Source of the DNA: Perilla frutescens
Lineage: Eukaryota > Streptophyta > Magnoliopsida > Lamiales > Lamiaceae
NCBI GenBank assembly: GCA_026008535.1
Contig: BRKX01000014.1
Span: 53,989,006-54,053,005 of the forward strand
Length of the DNA stretch: 64,000 bases
Reading direction: 5' to 3'
Under the pieces are notes generated by a model that saw only the letters and a list, made by a program, of their open reading frames with translations, made no database searches and was not told the DNA's origin. Each line of letters starts with the position of its first letter. Positions within the stretch are counted from its first letter, which is position 1. The position numbers were made by a program, and so were the translations under genes. This document shows, piece after piece, positions 1 through 12,350 of this stretch.

Positions 1-981
1 TGTTGTACGTGTCACAGTCTATATAACACTTTGCATTTTTTTTTCTTTTTTTCTTCTTTTCCCTAGATGTTTACTAAGTGTGAAATGGATCCAACTTTCA
101 AGTATGATTCAAATTTCATTCGATCAATGCAATTATTTGTGATTTTTTGCAGTGGGCAGATTTGTGCAAATCATTTTTAAGAGAAGCAAAGTGGAATCAC
201 TCAAAACAAATTCCAAAGTTTGATGAATACCTTAACCATGGCTGGATTTCATCATCTATGGCTGTAGTCTTAACTCATGCCTACTTCCTAATCACTCCAA
301 CTCTCACACCTAAAGCCATGAAAAGCATTTGTGATGATTCCAATGCTTTGTTACGTTGCCCGTGTACAATTTTTCGTCTCGCTAACGATCTGACTTCCTT
401 CAAGGTACGTACGTACACACGAGATCCTCTATCCAAACGTGCAGTTAGGAACGGAGGCACATAGGGGGCCGAGGCATTCGGCCCCCTTGAATTTAAAAAA
501 ATATATATTAATATGATAGTATATAATATTGAATTTAATATTAAAAAAAATCAAAGGTTATACCCCAAGTTTCAATGTCTATCCTCCATCATACGTATTA
601 AATTTTCTACTTAAATTTTTTTTATGTGAAAGCCAGATTATACATATTAATATCATGAACTTTCATCTATTTTCTAAAAATGATATGAATTTCAAGAAAG
701 GCCAAAAATACCTAAACTTTTCTCATTTTTGCAAAAATGTCCCTAAATTCAATTGATGATTTTGGATTGCTGACAAATTACGTCTGGGTCTAGCATTTAA
801 AATAACGTGAAAAATCATATTTAACATCGAGGTTAAATATGGCCAGTTTCGATGTCATTTTACGTGCTTTTTTTCAACAACCCTAACACTGAAAATTGGA
901 TCATATAACATTTTTATAAAAATGTGGAAAATTTATGTATTTTTTGTCATTTTTTAAGTTCGTGACATTTTTGCAGAGAAG

Positions 982-1038
<57 letters not shown>

Positions 1039-1694
1039 GGGGTTGGTTATAATAGGAACTAAGTTTGATATGGGAACTTGAGAACAGACTTGTTTAATGC
1101 AATTTTAGTATTTTTCTTATTTTATTTTAGTGCTAAAACATTTAACTGGAAAATACAATAAGAAAAGCATTAAAAATAAAAATTAAAAAATTGCATCAAA
1201 ATACATTTAAAAAAAGCACTAAAATTACAGTAAACAAGCACTGTTCTCACGTTCAATTCCCACACGAAGCACTATTTTCATTTGAATCAAATCCTATTTA
1301 TTTGACCTATTATGAATTGGCCCCCCTAAGAAATATTACTGATTTCGTCACTGCATGCATGCACGATCTGGCTCCCTTAATCGTGTTTTTGCAGGAAGAC
1401 ATTGCCAAAGGCGAATTTGCAAAAGCCGTTTCGTGCTACATGCACGAAACTGGCTCATCTGATGAAGTTGCTTGTGCATATGTAAGAAAATTGATCGATC
1501 AAAATTGGAAAATTTTGAACAAAGAAATAACCTATAATGAAATATTTAGCAAGCCTTTCATTTGGACATCATGCAATCTTGCACGTATTTGTGTGTGTCA
1601 TTATCAATATGGAGATGCCCACACTGCGCCAACGGCTCTAACAAGAAGTCAGGTCAAGTCGGTGATCGTCGAGCCCATTCAACTTGTGAACTGA
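1..1694 (+). CDS. Terpene synthase (TPS-b), 3' part only; copy 1
   Basis: Class I terpene synthase, which ionises a prenyl diphosphate using metal ions. Only the last two exons are in the window. The first, 153-404 (252 bp), follows a TTTTTTGCAG acceptor and ends CAAG/GTACGT. The last, 1395-1694, follows TTTTTGCAG and ends with TGA at 1692-1694. Together they encode 183 residues. The exon junction carries the second metal-binding motif as NDLTSFKED, a variant of the family NSE/DTE motif with Asp in the last ligand position. The chain then runs through the conserved CYMHE segment to a usual C-terminus (VEPIQLVN). The 990-bp intron holds a CA/TA microsatellite. Exon sizes match the minus-strand copy at 26.7-38.2 kb. 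No lesion is visible, so the gene may be intact to the left of the window. The family call is firm; the product is unknown. Confidence 0.9.
981..1034. repeat. (CA)n(TA)n microsatellite
   Basis: A run of CA repeats passes into TA repeats inside the last intron of TPS copy 1. Confidence 0.97.
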
Positions 1695-1812
1695 GACGAA
1701 AAGAGTCGAGTCGAGTCGAGCTACCCAAAAAACATTTTTATGAATTCGTCATGAAAATAAATAGCTTAGAAAGCCGTAATCATAGTCGGGGGGCTCTACT
1801 TTTTTTTTTGGC

Positions 1813-2196
1813 AATATATAATTTAAATTTGTTTTCGTTTGTTTAGACTCATTTTAAATAAGGCTTATGTCGTATGTTTAAAATTCTACATAAGTTATTT
1901 CTTATATTTTCTTATATTATTTGAGTTGTAATCATATTTCAATATATAATTGAAATTTGTTTTCGTTTGTTTAAACTCGTCCGAAATAAGGCTTATGTTG
2001 TATGTTTCAAATTCTACATAAGTCATTTCTTATATTTTCTTATATTATTTGAGTTGTAATCATATTTCAATATATAATTTAAATTTGTTTTCGTTTGTTT
2101 AGACTCGCCCAAAATAAGGCTTATGTTGTATGTTTCAAATTCTACATAAGTCATTTCTTATATTTTCTTATATTATTTGAGTTGTAATCATATTTT
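1813..2196. repeat. Three tandem copies of a 128-bp unit
   Basis: Units start at 1813, 1941 and 2069, each beginning AATATATAATT and ending near ATCATATTT. They differ at only a few positions by eye. Each unit carries a short inverted pair (CTTATGT ... ACATAAG). The array starts about 120 bp after the stop codon of TPS copy 1. The rest of 1695-3000 is AT-rich with no gene seen. Confidence 0.95.
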
Positions 2197-3055
2197 AATA
2201 TTAATTAAGTAACACTAATAAATTAATTTTTAATTTAGTACTTACTTTACCTTCATGATTTTATTTAGGAGAAATTAATTATATATACTTATTATTTTAA
2301 TATTTTATTTTCTTCATAATTGTATTTTAATTAAAATTTTCCAACGACTGAAATCTAACACAACCGCCATACAGATCTTCTCCACCAACAATTTGTTTGT
2401 GTATCCCAAAAATAAATTAATAAGTTAATAAATGAGATAATTAAAATTTAATACACAAACTTGGACACATACGACCATTTATAATTTAGACACAAATTTA
2501 AATTAAAAATTTGCATTTAAAACACAAACTTGCATCTTTTTACAAAATAAACACCATAATTTTTTTTCCACCAAATGAAAACGACACAAAAATCATGTCA
2601 TTTCATAATTATATGGAAAGTATTTCACACTTCATCGTAAAACGACATCGTTTTGTGTCTAAATGAAGAACTAAAAGAAGAATATATACACATACAATTT
2701 TGAATTTTGACTTTTTAATTTTTTTAAGTGCAAAATGATGTCGTTTCGTGATGAGGTAAAAATATTTCTCATTTAAACACAACACAACATCATTTTTTTA
2801 TCAAGTTAATTTTCCGCTCGACAGAAAAAGAAAAAAAAGGTGTGTATTCTGCAAAAAAAAAAAAATGTAAGTTTTGTTTTAGTTGTAAACTTTAAAAGTG
2901 TGTATCTAAATTATAAATCATATCAAATATTATATATTTAATCGTAATTAACTCTTAATAAATTGTAATCGGGTTGGGTCGGGTCGAAATCGGGTACGAG
3001 AGCTGCCACCCGACCCGTTTCCCAACTGAATTCCTATTTCCCAACGGCTTTATTC

Positions 3056-3160
3056 ACCATATATAAGCACCGCATCTTCAATTTCAAACTGCATTAACTC
3101 TTTAATTCCTTTTCTTCAAAATCTTCAAAATCCCCAAATTGTTTTCTGCGAAACCCTAAT
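3056..3160 (+). promoter_or_regulatory. Core promoter with TATA box and telo-box
   Basis: TATATAAG at 3060-3067 is followed about 90 bp later by AAACCCTAA (3151-3159), a telo-box typical of plant housekeeping promoters. The sequence then changes from AT-rich to GC-rich, codon-like DNA at about 3240. This supports a transcribed gene starting near 3090-3100 on the plus strand. Transcription itself is inferred. Confidence 0.6.
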
Positions 3161-3207
3161 CGATTCTTCAACAGCAAGAACTAATCAAATAAAAAAACCG
3201 CAATTCA

Positions 3208-3839
3208 ATGACACTCGGGCACGCCATAGAATCATGCACGTTGCAGCTTGCGCCCCTTCGACGAAACCCTAGGCTCCAATTCGGCCGCACCATGCGCCGC
3301 CGCCGCCATTAACGGGCCGTGCAGCAAGCGCATCTGCGGCGCCGACCGTGCGGCGTCGTTTTCCTTCAGTTCCGTCTGGGACTTGTCGAAGCTCAGCCTC
3401 TTTCACGGAGATAAGCACTTCCCCTTCCCTGCCGCGCGCGGGAGGAGGTTCGCGCGCAAGCGCTGCCGGCGTGGGTCTAGGTCGGTTTCTAGTCGGAGCT
3501 CTAATCAGAGGTGCCTATCTGCGAATGGGGCTTGTTCTGATTTTATGGTGGCGGCTGGGAGTACGGATTCGAGCGGGGAGCTGTTTGGGGAGGGGAATTG
3601 GGCTTCAGATGTGAGTGAGAGGAATTTGAGGAGAGAGAAAGAGGGGAGTGGCGAAGGGGAGAGAGAGTTTGTAATTTCTGGATATGGGATGCTTGGTAGT
3701 AGTTGTGATATTCAGGTGAATGAATCTGGGTATAGAAGTGAGCCTGGGTATAAAGGTGATGTGGAGCTCGAATACGGCGACGAGCTTGATGAGGAAGAGG
3801 ATGATCGGCGGGCATTGTTTTGGGGTGAAGAATGTGGAG
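3208..3839 (+). pseudogene. First exon of an unidentified gene, reading frame broken near its start
   Basis: I do not recognise this protein. A GC-rich open frame runs from 3230 to a possible GT donor at 3840-3841. It encodes about 197 residues: an Ala/Arg/Ser-rich N-terminal half, then an acidic stretch (DELDEEEDD) before RALFWGEECG. The composition would fit a plastid-targeted protein with an acidic linker, but that is a guess. The long frame has no ATG near its 5' end. ATG codons at 3208 and 3234 lie in the other two frames and stop at 3310 and 3270. Either a one- or two-base indel has broken the start, there is a sequence error, or a non-ATG start is used. The TATA box and telo-box upstream support a real gene. 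Minus-strand open frames here are shadows. Confidence 0.45.
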
Positions 3840-4734
3840 GTACTTTCTGAATTTGCTTTTTGTATGAATAGAAATCGAATTTGATTGGATTGATCATTAG
3901 CTAGAAGCCTAGAACATAATTCTGTTAACTATCTGATTATATTTCATTGAATAAGACTCAACTTTGGTGATTCTTTTAACTAAACTTTTGTTTTTTTAAA
4001 CAACTGAATTAGTTGTGTATGATATATAACTTGTTTGATTATATAGTTTGGCTCTGATGGAAGAGGAGTGTATGATGCTTTGACCGGATTAGTTAATACA
4101 TGAAACTCCCCTGATAAAACTATTGATTTGACCGGATTGTTAGCTGTTTCATTGTTAAAAAAGCGGTATTGGTAAACACTCTTTCTATAATCGAACCTGG
4201 AAAGCCCCGATAAAAAACTATTATCAGCAGTGCAAACGAGATGAAACTATTGAGAACTTTATACCTAATTTACATTTGGTTAAAAAGGGAGGGTAGCCTT
4301 TGGCAGATTAAGCTTTATTTTTATAATCGGAACTTATATGATTTTATTGGGTCTTTTGCATAAAGCATCACTATTCACTAGTAATTCTTTATTTTGCTTC
4401 TGCCATCATGCTTTGCCAGCCAATCGCATCAGCCTGTCATGTAGATTAGTGAGGTTTTGCTACTGTAAAATGTCAATTATGAAAATCGAGTAAGCGCAAT
4501 GCTGCATGCTTTCTAATCCTTACAAAATTTACTCTTTTTGACATCTAGTATGATTTATCAATTGGCTATGTATAGACTTTAGTAGCTATTGCGTTGAAGT
4601 TCATTTTTATCGATTTAGGACTCAATGATTGTGTAACATAGAGCTGATAATGACTTCATCTATGGGTAGATTCAAAGAACTCCACTTTCAGCATAATCTA
4701 CTTACTCCTACTCTAAGTGTAAAAAAATTGCTAG

Positions 4735-5222
4735 GTTTTGTTGATGACACTACACGATTGGATGATACTGAAACTATTGCTTGTGCACTTCTTTGCCATG
4801 TCTGCACCAGAAAATACTTCACAGTTGGAAATGGTTGGAGAGAACTCTCTGCAGAGAGGCCACCACCGATGCAGGCGCAAGAAGCATGATCTGAGAATGG
4901 CTGATGCACTGGGGTAGAGATTCAGTTTATAGACATAACAGTAGCTGTGTATAACCCTTTTATGCTTCCATATATATCTCTGATAAGAGTTTGATTTATG
5001 CCAACATAGTGACCATTGACTACACAAAACTACAGAAGTTGTAAGACTACAGTTTAGTGTGTCCATACATTTCTCAATATCCTATTACATAGTCATTACC
5101 CCTACAAAAACAAGAGATCGAAGACAGTTGAAACTGAAGAAGGCGCTGATAGAAAAGAAGCCTTTCCCGAGCTTTTCAAGAGCAGAGGGCATGTGAGAAT
5201 GGCGTATGTTGGTCTTTCATAG
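4735..5222 (+). other. Candidate downstream exons of the unidentified 3.2-kb gene
   Basis: Two short codon-like blocks follow. At about 4798-4917 one frame reads MSAPENTSQLEM and continues into a basic run (RCRRKKHDLRM) before TAG. A competing frame of the same DNA, entered from an AG acceptor, reads VGNGWRELSAERPPPMQAQEA and stops. At 5093-5222, after a possible AG acceptor (5091-5092), a frame reads SLPYKNKRSK through FKSRGHVRMAYVGLS and ends in TAG. The second block looks more like conserved coding sequence than its surroundings. I cannot join the blocks with certainty. Nothing gene-like was seen in 3840-4730. Confidence 0.3.
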
Positions 5223-5835
5223 TGTAAAGCTAGTCGTTTTCTGGAGGGTTTTCGCTCCTTTGTAAAGATAGCTGCTCTGGTTTTTTTTTTTTTTTTGCTC
5301 GTTATGAGTCGTCTTCTCCTCAAGTTTTGCCCCTGATGATCTGAGAGAAAACACCTAGCTCTACCGGCGAAGATTTGGAATAGCAGTGGGATTCTCATTG
5401 TGGTAGTAGCCCATGATACACATTTTTCGAAATTCTAATTTGAGTTTCCATTTGGAGAGATTGTAACTGCGGAATTTTTGGTTACTGGTATCGATCATAT
5501 TGATATGTATATATGTTAGGAAATATGTACTCAATTTTTTGTAATTTTTTGAACGTCGTGGCATTTTTGTTAATTACTTCAAAGGTCGTGTTAAAATGTG
5601 GTATTTATCCAAAATAAAATAATAGTGTTTATTTTGGGTGATAAATTAGATAGATTGGATTACACATGTGATTGGGTATTTGAAGGATTTGGTTATCTAA
5701 CAAACAAAAAATGTTTAATCTATCATCAAAGTTTCCGGTGGATTGAGTATTTGAAAAAAAAAACAAAAAAAAACAAAACAAAACTATTCACGCTATATAA
5801 ATGTTTAATCCATCATTTTTTATAAATTTATGATT

Positions 5836-5839
<4 letters not shown>

Positions 5840-5873
<34 letters not shown>
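5840..5873. repeat. (GA)n microsatellite
   Basis: Uninterrupted GA dinucleotides. The surrounding 5230-7040 is AT-rich and I see no gene in it. Confidence 0.95.
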
Positions 5874-5875
<2 letters not shown>

Positions 5876-7043
5876 CGATGGTATAGAGTAAATATGGGCA
5901 TATATTATGAAATTTACTTGTTTAATTGTCTCTTCCAATAATTTTTTTAATCATATTGAAAAATTCAATCAATCTATATGAATGGATTGAGGGATTATCA
6001 TCTTACAACCGTTATATTTGACTCTTCTTTAACCGAAAACACTTGTAATGAAATTCAAATGCCTTATCTAGAATATCTACCCTACTAGTATCAGTACTAC
6101 TCACGTATCGATAAGTAAGAATTTCCCAGAATCAATAAACTCTACAAATATATATATATTATTCGACCCAATTTTGAGCCTACAAGAAATAAGTTACCAT
6201 GTTTGACTTAAAGTGGTGGGTTAACTGTAAAAAAAAAAAAACATCTTTGAATGAATATGGAATTTAAACATAATTTTTAAAACGTTATAATAATGATTTA
6301 TTTATTTTTTATTTATAGCAAAACACACCTTAAAGAAAATCCTACGACTGAAAAACTTACTTTGTAGAGTAAAAAACCCCCCCATATTAGACATCACGAA
6401 ATTGAATTAATATGTACACATGAAAAAAATATTGTCATATCATAATTTTGATCGTTGAAAAAATTTAGGATGCCGAATTTGCTACAAATAAGAAGGTGGA
6501 GTTATTATTCTGACATTTTAAAAATCTTGTTTATATTTCAAATTCGTTCAAGTAATGAATTTTTTAGCAATTAATCATAAAGTAGCATATATTAACTTTT
6601 AGTGATTCTTGATAAAATTTCAATTGAATTCGACAAAGATATGAATAAAGAAGGATAATGAAGGATAGGTGTTAATTGTTAGAATTAACATAATGTTTAC
6701 TTTATTTGACAATTTTGGCATGACCTCTTTATTTGACAATTTTGGCATGACCTTTGAAACTTAAAAATTAAATTACAACTTTTCGATTTTGAAATATAAC
6801 ACCATTTAAGTTTCTGAAAATTGAATTTTCAAGGATCAAATTATTCAAATGATCTAATACCAAATTTTGTGTTTGAGAATATATATATACACATATATAT
6901 ATACATACATACATATAGCTAGGGGACAAATCATTAATTCAATTGTACTTGGGAGGCGCTATAGTTGTATAGGCTCGACTTTGTAGTTATATGTAATTTA
7001 ATATTATATTTCGTATATCATTTTATTAATTAGTATATTTAAG

Positions 7044-7407
7044 GGGAATTATCGATTTAGGACCTGAAAGATGGGTAATCTATCAATTCAGGACCTGAAA
7101 GATGAAAACTCTCAATCCAGGACCCGAAAGATAAAAGTTCTCAATCAGGACCTCAAAAATTACGAATTTTCATTTCTTTTTATTTTTTAATTAATTTTAA
7201 AAATTTCTTTATTAGATTTAATAGATAATTAATGAAAGAATTTTCATTGAAAATTAATTAAAAAAATAAAAAGAAATCAAAATTCGTGATTTTTGAGGTC
7301 CTGAATTGAGAATTTTCATCTTTCGAGTCCTGGATTGAGAGTTTTCATCTTTCGAGTCCTGAATCAATAGATTACCCATCTTTCAGGTCCTGAATTGATA
7401 ATTCTCC
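7044..7407. mobile_element. Foldback element with modular arms (family 1, copy A)
   Basis: Two arms of roughly 150 bp are inverted copies of each other. Each arm contains about four degenerate modules of 25-30 bp based on AATTCAGGACCTGAAAGATG. The centre is an AT-rich palindrome around TTTAATTAATTTT. It encodes nothing. A second copy lies at 28091-28385. This is a non-autonomous inverted-repeat (MITE/foldback) element. The target duplication is unclear; TATTT occurs on both sides. Confidence 0.75.
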
Positions 7408-7487
7408 TATTTTTAACTGCATAATTATGATATCCTTATTTCGAACAAGATTTGACAATAATTTGTATTTCATTTTATTAATTAGTA

Positions 7488-7749
7488 CTCCCTTCGTTTC
7501 ATAATGTTTGTAGTTTTAGTAGTTTTATTTTTGTGTCAAAATGTTTGTTGTTTTAGACATTTTCACACTTTTTCTCCCTAGTTTAACCCTACAAATATAT
7601 TGAGAGAGAAAATTTTGCCAACTTTTTAGGAAAATATAAAGGAATGTAATTTTATTTGATATAGAAGAAAGAGATATATTAGTCCAAAACATTAATTGTT
7701 AATTCTAGGTTAAAATCTCAAAATAACAAACATTATGAAACAGACGGAG
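7488..7749. mobile_element. Stowaway-type MITE
   Basis: Terminal inverted repeats begin CTCCCTTCGTTTCATAATG and are flanked by TA at 7486-7487 and 7750-7751, the signature of Tc1/mariner-derived Stowaway elements. It has no coding capacity. The flanks repeat each other (AACTGCATAATTATGATATC at about 7416 and 7758), so the surrounding DNA was itself duplicated. Confidence 0.85.
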
Positions 7750-7799
7750 TATATTTAACTGCATAATTATGATATCCTTATTCGAACAAGATTTAACAT

Positions 7800-8355
7800 C
7801 AAAATAACTACGGTATATGTAGATTCTGTTGTAAAAGTTCGAGTTTTATTTTATAAAAAATATAGCAAAATCATATAAATTTATCTTATAATGCCCTCAC
7901 ACATATATATGTTATCCATTAATTAACAATAATATAATACAATTTAGTGAAAGAACGTGAGAAAGAAAATTAATGGCAAGAGATTAAAGAAAAATAATAT
8001 TAAAAAAAGAAGAATCTTATATTTAATCAAAATATGTAAAAGATGCAAAGTGCAACACCTACACTATTTCAACGGTACAATTTACTAAAATTTAAAGTTT
8101 AGAGTTCAACGTGTCAATCTTATTTAATTTGAAGGTGTTATATGCTAATATCCAATTTGGGGAATATGATTTTGAGGAAAATGCATCATAGTAGATTTTT
8201 TATCCCGTATTTCGAACATAACAAATAAATTATAATGATAATTTAATTCAAATTAAATAAGAAACAAAATACCTAAAATATCTCTAATCATTTTCATATC
8301 ACCAATAATATTTGTAATTTTTAATATATGAACAATATAGTTTATAATTCTATGT

Positions 8356-8413
<58 letters not shown>

Positions 8414-8806
8414 CGTCAGAGTAATTAGAAGACAAGATGTTATTTAAATTTAAATTAAAATAAATTATATGAGTACCAAAATAATAAATAATCAAGATGA
8501 TTATTTTATTATTTTAGGTTAATATAAAAACTTTATTGTTGATCTACAACTGAGTTGCTCATTGCCTTGAGTCCGTCATCCCCTACCATCAGTTCTGAAA
8601 AAATGGTCGCTAGAATGATCAAATTTTTTAATTGAAAACTCATTAATAAAAAATAACATTTTTTTCAAAATTCTCATTTTTTTTATTTTTCATTTTTCAG
8701 GTTAAAAATTGAAAATTGTCAATCTAAAATTAATAATAACTCGTACAAAATAAAATAATGAAAAAAAAATCAAAATTAAAATATTTTCAACAAAAAATAT
8801 GAATCT

Positions 8807-8842
<36 letters not shown>

Positions 8843-10740
8843 ATTGATGAAGAAATTGAAAAATGAAATGGCCATAGATTAATTCACAGAGTTAAGTAAT
8901 CAGAATACCTACTTGGAATAGATATTCAGAATTCAAGAAATTTGCATCATTTTTCTTATTTTGAGGAATCTGATAATTTTCCAAAGTCCATTAAAATTAA
9001 ATAAAATGGAGGAATTTAAAAATAAAGAATCAGATTACATATCAGTCAAACAGGCCCGAAATACATTTTCAAAATATGTGTAAAAAAGAGGGGCTATTAT
9101 AAGTAATGATATTGTACTTTCTTCTTGTTTCTAAAATAATATAGCAAAATGATATTTTAGCAAAATTTATAACATGCATACTTTTTTAGCAAACATTTGA
9201 CGCTCCCTCGCAAAATTCCTTATTGAACCCGTTACACAAAATTATTCATAGGAAAATAAGTTAGTATTAGCATATTTAAATAATTAAATAAATTAATGGG
9301 TTATGTCATGCATAAACAACTAGCTATTCAATTTTTTTGTTGCAATCCTTCGTATTTCACTATCAAATTTTTTATTTTAATTATATTAAATAAAAATTAA
9401 AAATTAATTATAACATGAATAATCATGATCAATATTTATCAACAAAAAAATGAATTAAAAAAATTATAAAATTTAATTATGAAATAATCATCCATGATAA
9501 TGAATTATTAATTGAAAATTAAAATTTAAATCTAAAAAAATAATTATAAACCCTAATTGCGTGGGTGAACCCTAATAAACAATCGTAAAATTAAACTAAA
9601 TCATTAAAAAATAAAATTGAAGAAAAAAATAAAAAAATCAATGTAACACGGACAGAGTGCAACATGAAATCTTATGTGATTAACTTGTATTGAATATTAC
9701 ACCAAATAAGAATATTCTATTAAAGATTATGTTTCGTCTTATAATTGAAATATGAATATATGCTTAATAATTTAGTATTTTAAAAAATGATAATTATTCA
9801 AAATTAATAACTATTAATTATATACTTTAATATATATGCATATATATAACATTAAAAATTATATGCTATTAAAAAATAACATATAATGTGTTTGAAATAA
9901 TAAAAGTACTTTAAATGATTATCAAACTCTTACAATTAGTGAAAAATAGTACGAGACTACAACACTTATGAAAATACACATATTTTGGTCCCAATGGTAT
10001 ATTTTTGCCACATATGTTCCACCAATGCATTGTAAGTATCTTTGTTCTTGATTTCTCTATATCGAGCAAGAAATCCGTTGAAGCGAATACTAAATCAATT
10101 GTGTTTTAATTGAATTTATTTATTTAGATGATTTATAATTTAAATTAAATTTATTAGATAACTCATTTAATAATAATTTTAAATAATAAAATAATTCATT
10201 AAATGATGTGTAACTCATCAATATCAATTTGGTGCAACACTTAATTCTGTCCGAAATTAAGGACATGATTTGGTGTTGCACCAATTTCGGACAGCATTGA
10301 AATGAACTTTTGCTCCAAATTAATATTTTAGTCCAGCATCGGAGTTACTCGAAGCGTGTTTTTTTTAACTTTTACATGCACCAAAAAATAAAGTTGCAAG
10401 AACTTTAAAGGTATACTTTGTTATTAATATGTTTTATTTATTTATTGTTACAACAATTTCCTCATATATTATAACGTGGCATAGCTAGGGATTGGAAGCT
10501 ATACATAGCTAGGGGATAATATTTTGCTCTGGTCTATTCATGAACTACAGTATTTCATGTAGATCATAACTGTTCAAAATTTGACTATTTTATTTTTATT
10601 TATATAATATTGCGCAGATGGGACTTCCCTTGAGTGTGTGACATCTCTCTATATATATGGGAAAAAATAGGAAAACATTACTCAAATATTAGAGTTATAT
10701 ATATAAATGTAACACATTTAGAAAACGTATATAGGAAATA
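7800..10740. other. AT-rich intergenic DNA, no gene seen
   Basis: Microsatellites only: (TA)n at 8359-8410 and 8813-8837. Open frames here are low-complexity translations of TA runs. The stretch at 9540-9660 belongs to a dispersed repeat that recurs near 11.0, 21.7 and 62.1 kb. Confidence 0.8.
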
Positions 10741-10839
10741 ATGTCGTCCCTTTGCCAACAGCACAGTACAGCTAATTTACAGCAAAGTTTTGGGAGCTAT
10801 GAGTTCTTGGAGTCTAATGCCAATCAAAATAATTTTCTG
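10741..10839 (+). pseudogene. Orphan TPS first exon (+)
   Basis: 33 codons from ATG at 10741 to a GT donor at 10840, in phase 0. They read MSSLCQQHS ... YEFLESNANQNNFL and match the first exons at 11859-11960 and 38111-38206 in layout and in the ESxANQNN segment. A TATA-like stretch (TCTCTATATATATGGGAA) lies about 85 bp upstream. No following TPS exon belongs to it before the next first exon at 11859, so it is a remnant of a further tandem copy or an alternative first exon of copy 2. Confidence 0.65.
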
Positions 10840-10840
10840 G

Positions 10841-10879
<39 letters not shown>

Positions 10880-10901
10880 ATGTATATATATATATATATA
10901 T
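10840..10901. repeat. (TA)n(TG)n(TA)n microsatellite
   Basis: Begins directly at the donor site of the orphan first exon. The following 10950-11260 matches 62000-62230 over roughly 230 bp, a dispersed repeat. Confidence 0.95.
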
Positions 10902-12297
10902 TTCAAATAGTATATTTTTGGTGTGATATGTTAAAGTTACAAATAAAATTATAATATATCCCACATGGTGTACCATTTTGATTTTTATTATATTTTCATC
11001 CATATTTTTTTTTCAAATTCAATTTGTTTTGGTTTAGTTTAATTTTATAATTATTATTTAGGGTTCATTCCACCCAGTTAGGATTTATATTTATTATATT
11101 TCTTATTTTTTAGTTAATATAATTTATAAATATGGTTGATTATTCTAAAATTAGGGTATGTAATTTTTTAAAATTTCAATTTTTAACAATAAATGTTAAT
11201 TATGATATGTTATACTATAATAAAATCTATTTCTGTAATAAACATTTTTAAAATATTAAATTTGATAGTACGTGGGACATGAAATATGGACCAGAGGATT
11301 TTATCCCTATAAATCAGGGCTAATTGCAAAAAATAAAATAAAAAATAACCACCTTAATTTGAATGCATTAGCAATTTAGACGTGATATTTTAAACATCGA
11401 CGTTGCAATAATAATCCAACTTTTTGATATGTAGAAAAATTAGCACGCCCAAAATTTTTCCGGACCATCAGAATTACGATGTGACAGTATTTTCGTTCCG
11501 GTTGAATCTCTAATTTATTAATCTTTGAAACTCGTCATATTTACCCTTAAACTTTGGGATTCGTTTATCCGATCCCCTCCCGTAAACAAAGTTACTAATT
11601 ATAACGGTGTTGATGGTTGTTCAAGTTGATCGGCTAGGTTTAAACTTTGAAATTCGTCTTAGTTTCTTTAAACTCTTAAACTTTGGAACTCGTTTTAGTT
11701 AATAGCTTAGCTCTATTTACCTCCATTGATATCAAAGTTTTGTTTTTGTGTTTTTTGTTGTGTAGAAGGGATTTCCTTCAAGTCTTTCTCTCTCTAAATG
11801 GGGGGAAAATAGTTATTCAAAGAAATTTATAACATTTAGAAAGCAGAAGAAAATTATAATGTCCATGACGCATCAGCACCGGACACCTAATTTCCAGCCA
11901 AGTTCTTGGAACTATGACTTCATGGAATCCATTGCCGCCAATCAAAATAATCATCTGCAGGTATAAACTAATATATATATATATGTATGTATATATATGT
12001 GTGTAATACATTTTCAAGTATCAATCTTTATATTTTATAGGATTATATATATGTGTGTGTGATTTGGTTCAAACGATGATTAATGTTTCGCGTGTAAATA
12101 TGAAATTATGCTTGTTTACGGTATTTGTAGTGCTTTTCTAACCATAGTTGGGTGCTATTTTTTTTAATGCTTTTTAATGCTTACTTATTGTGTTTTTTTG
12201 CTAAAAATAATTAGCAAAAGTATAATAAGAAATAAAATTACAATAAACAAGTTGGTTTTCACGTTTACATGTGAAGCGCAATCTCCATTATAACCCA

Positions 12298-12300
<3 letters not shown>

Positions 12301-12345
<45 letters not shown>
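12301..12345. repeat. (TA)n microsatellite
   Basis: Perfect TA run in intron 1 of TPS pseudogene copy 2. The rest of intron 1 (11961-14877) is AT-rich. A degraded GAGCTCGA-type repeat lies at 12960-13030 and a (TA)n(GA)n run at 13280-13331. Confidence 0.95.

Positions 12346-12350
<5 letters not shown>

Noticed and set aside
1191..1694. Long open frame starting at 1191 with an extra 68 residues before the TPS exon
   Set aside because: The first part is intron sequence read through. The acceptor at 1393-1394 and comparison with the other copies place the exon start at 1395.
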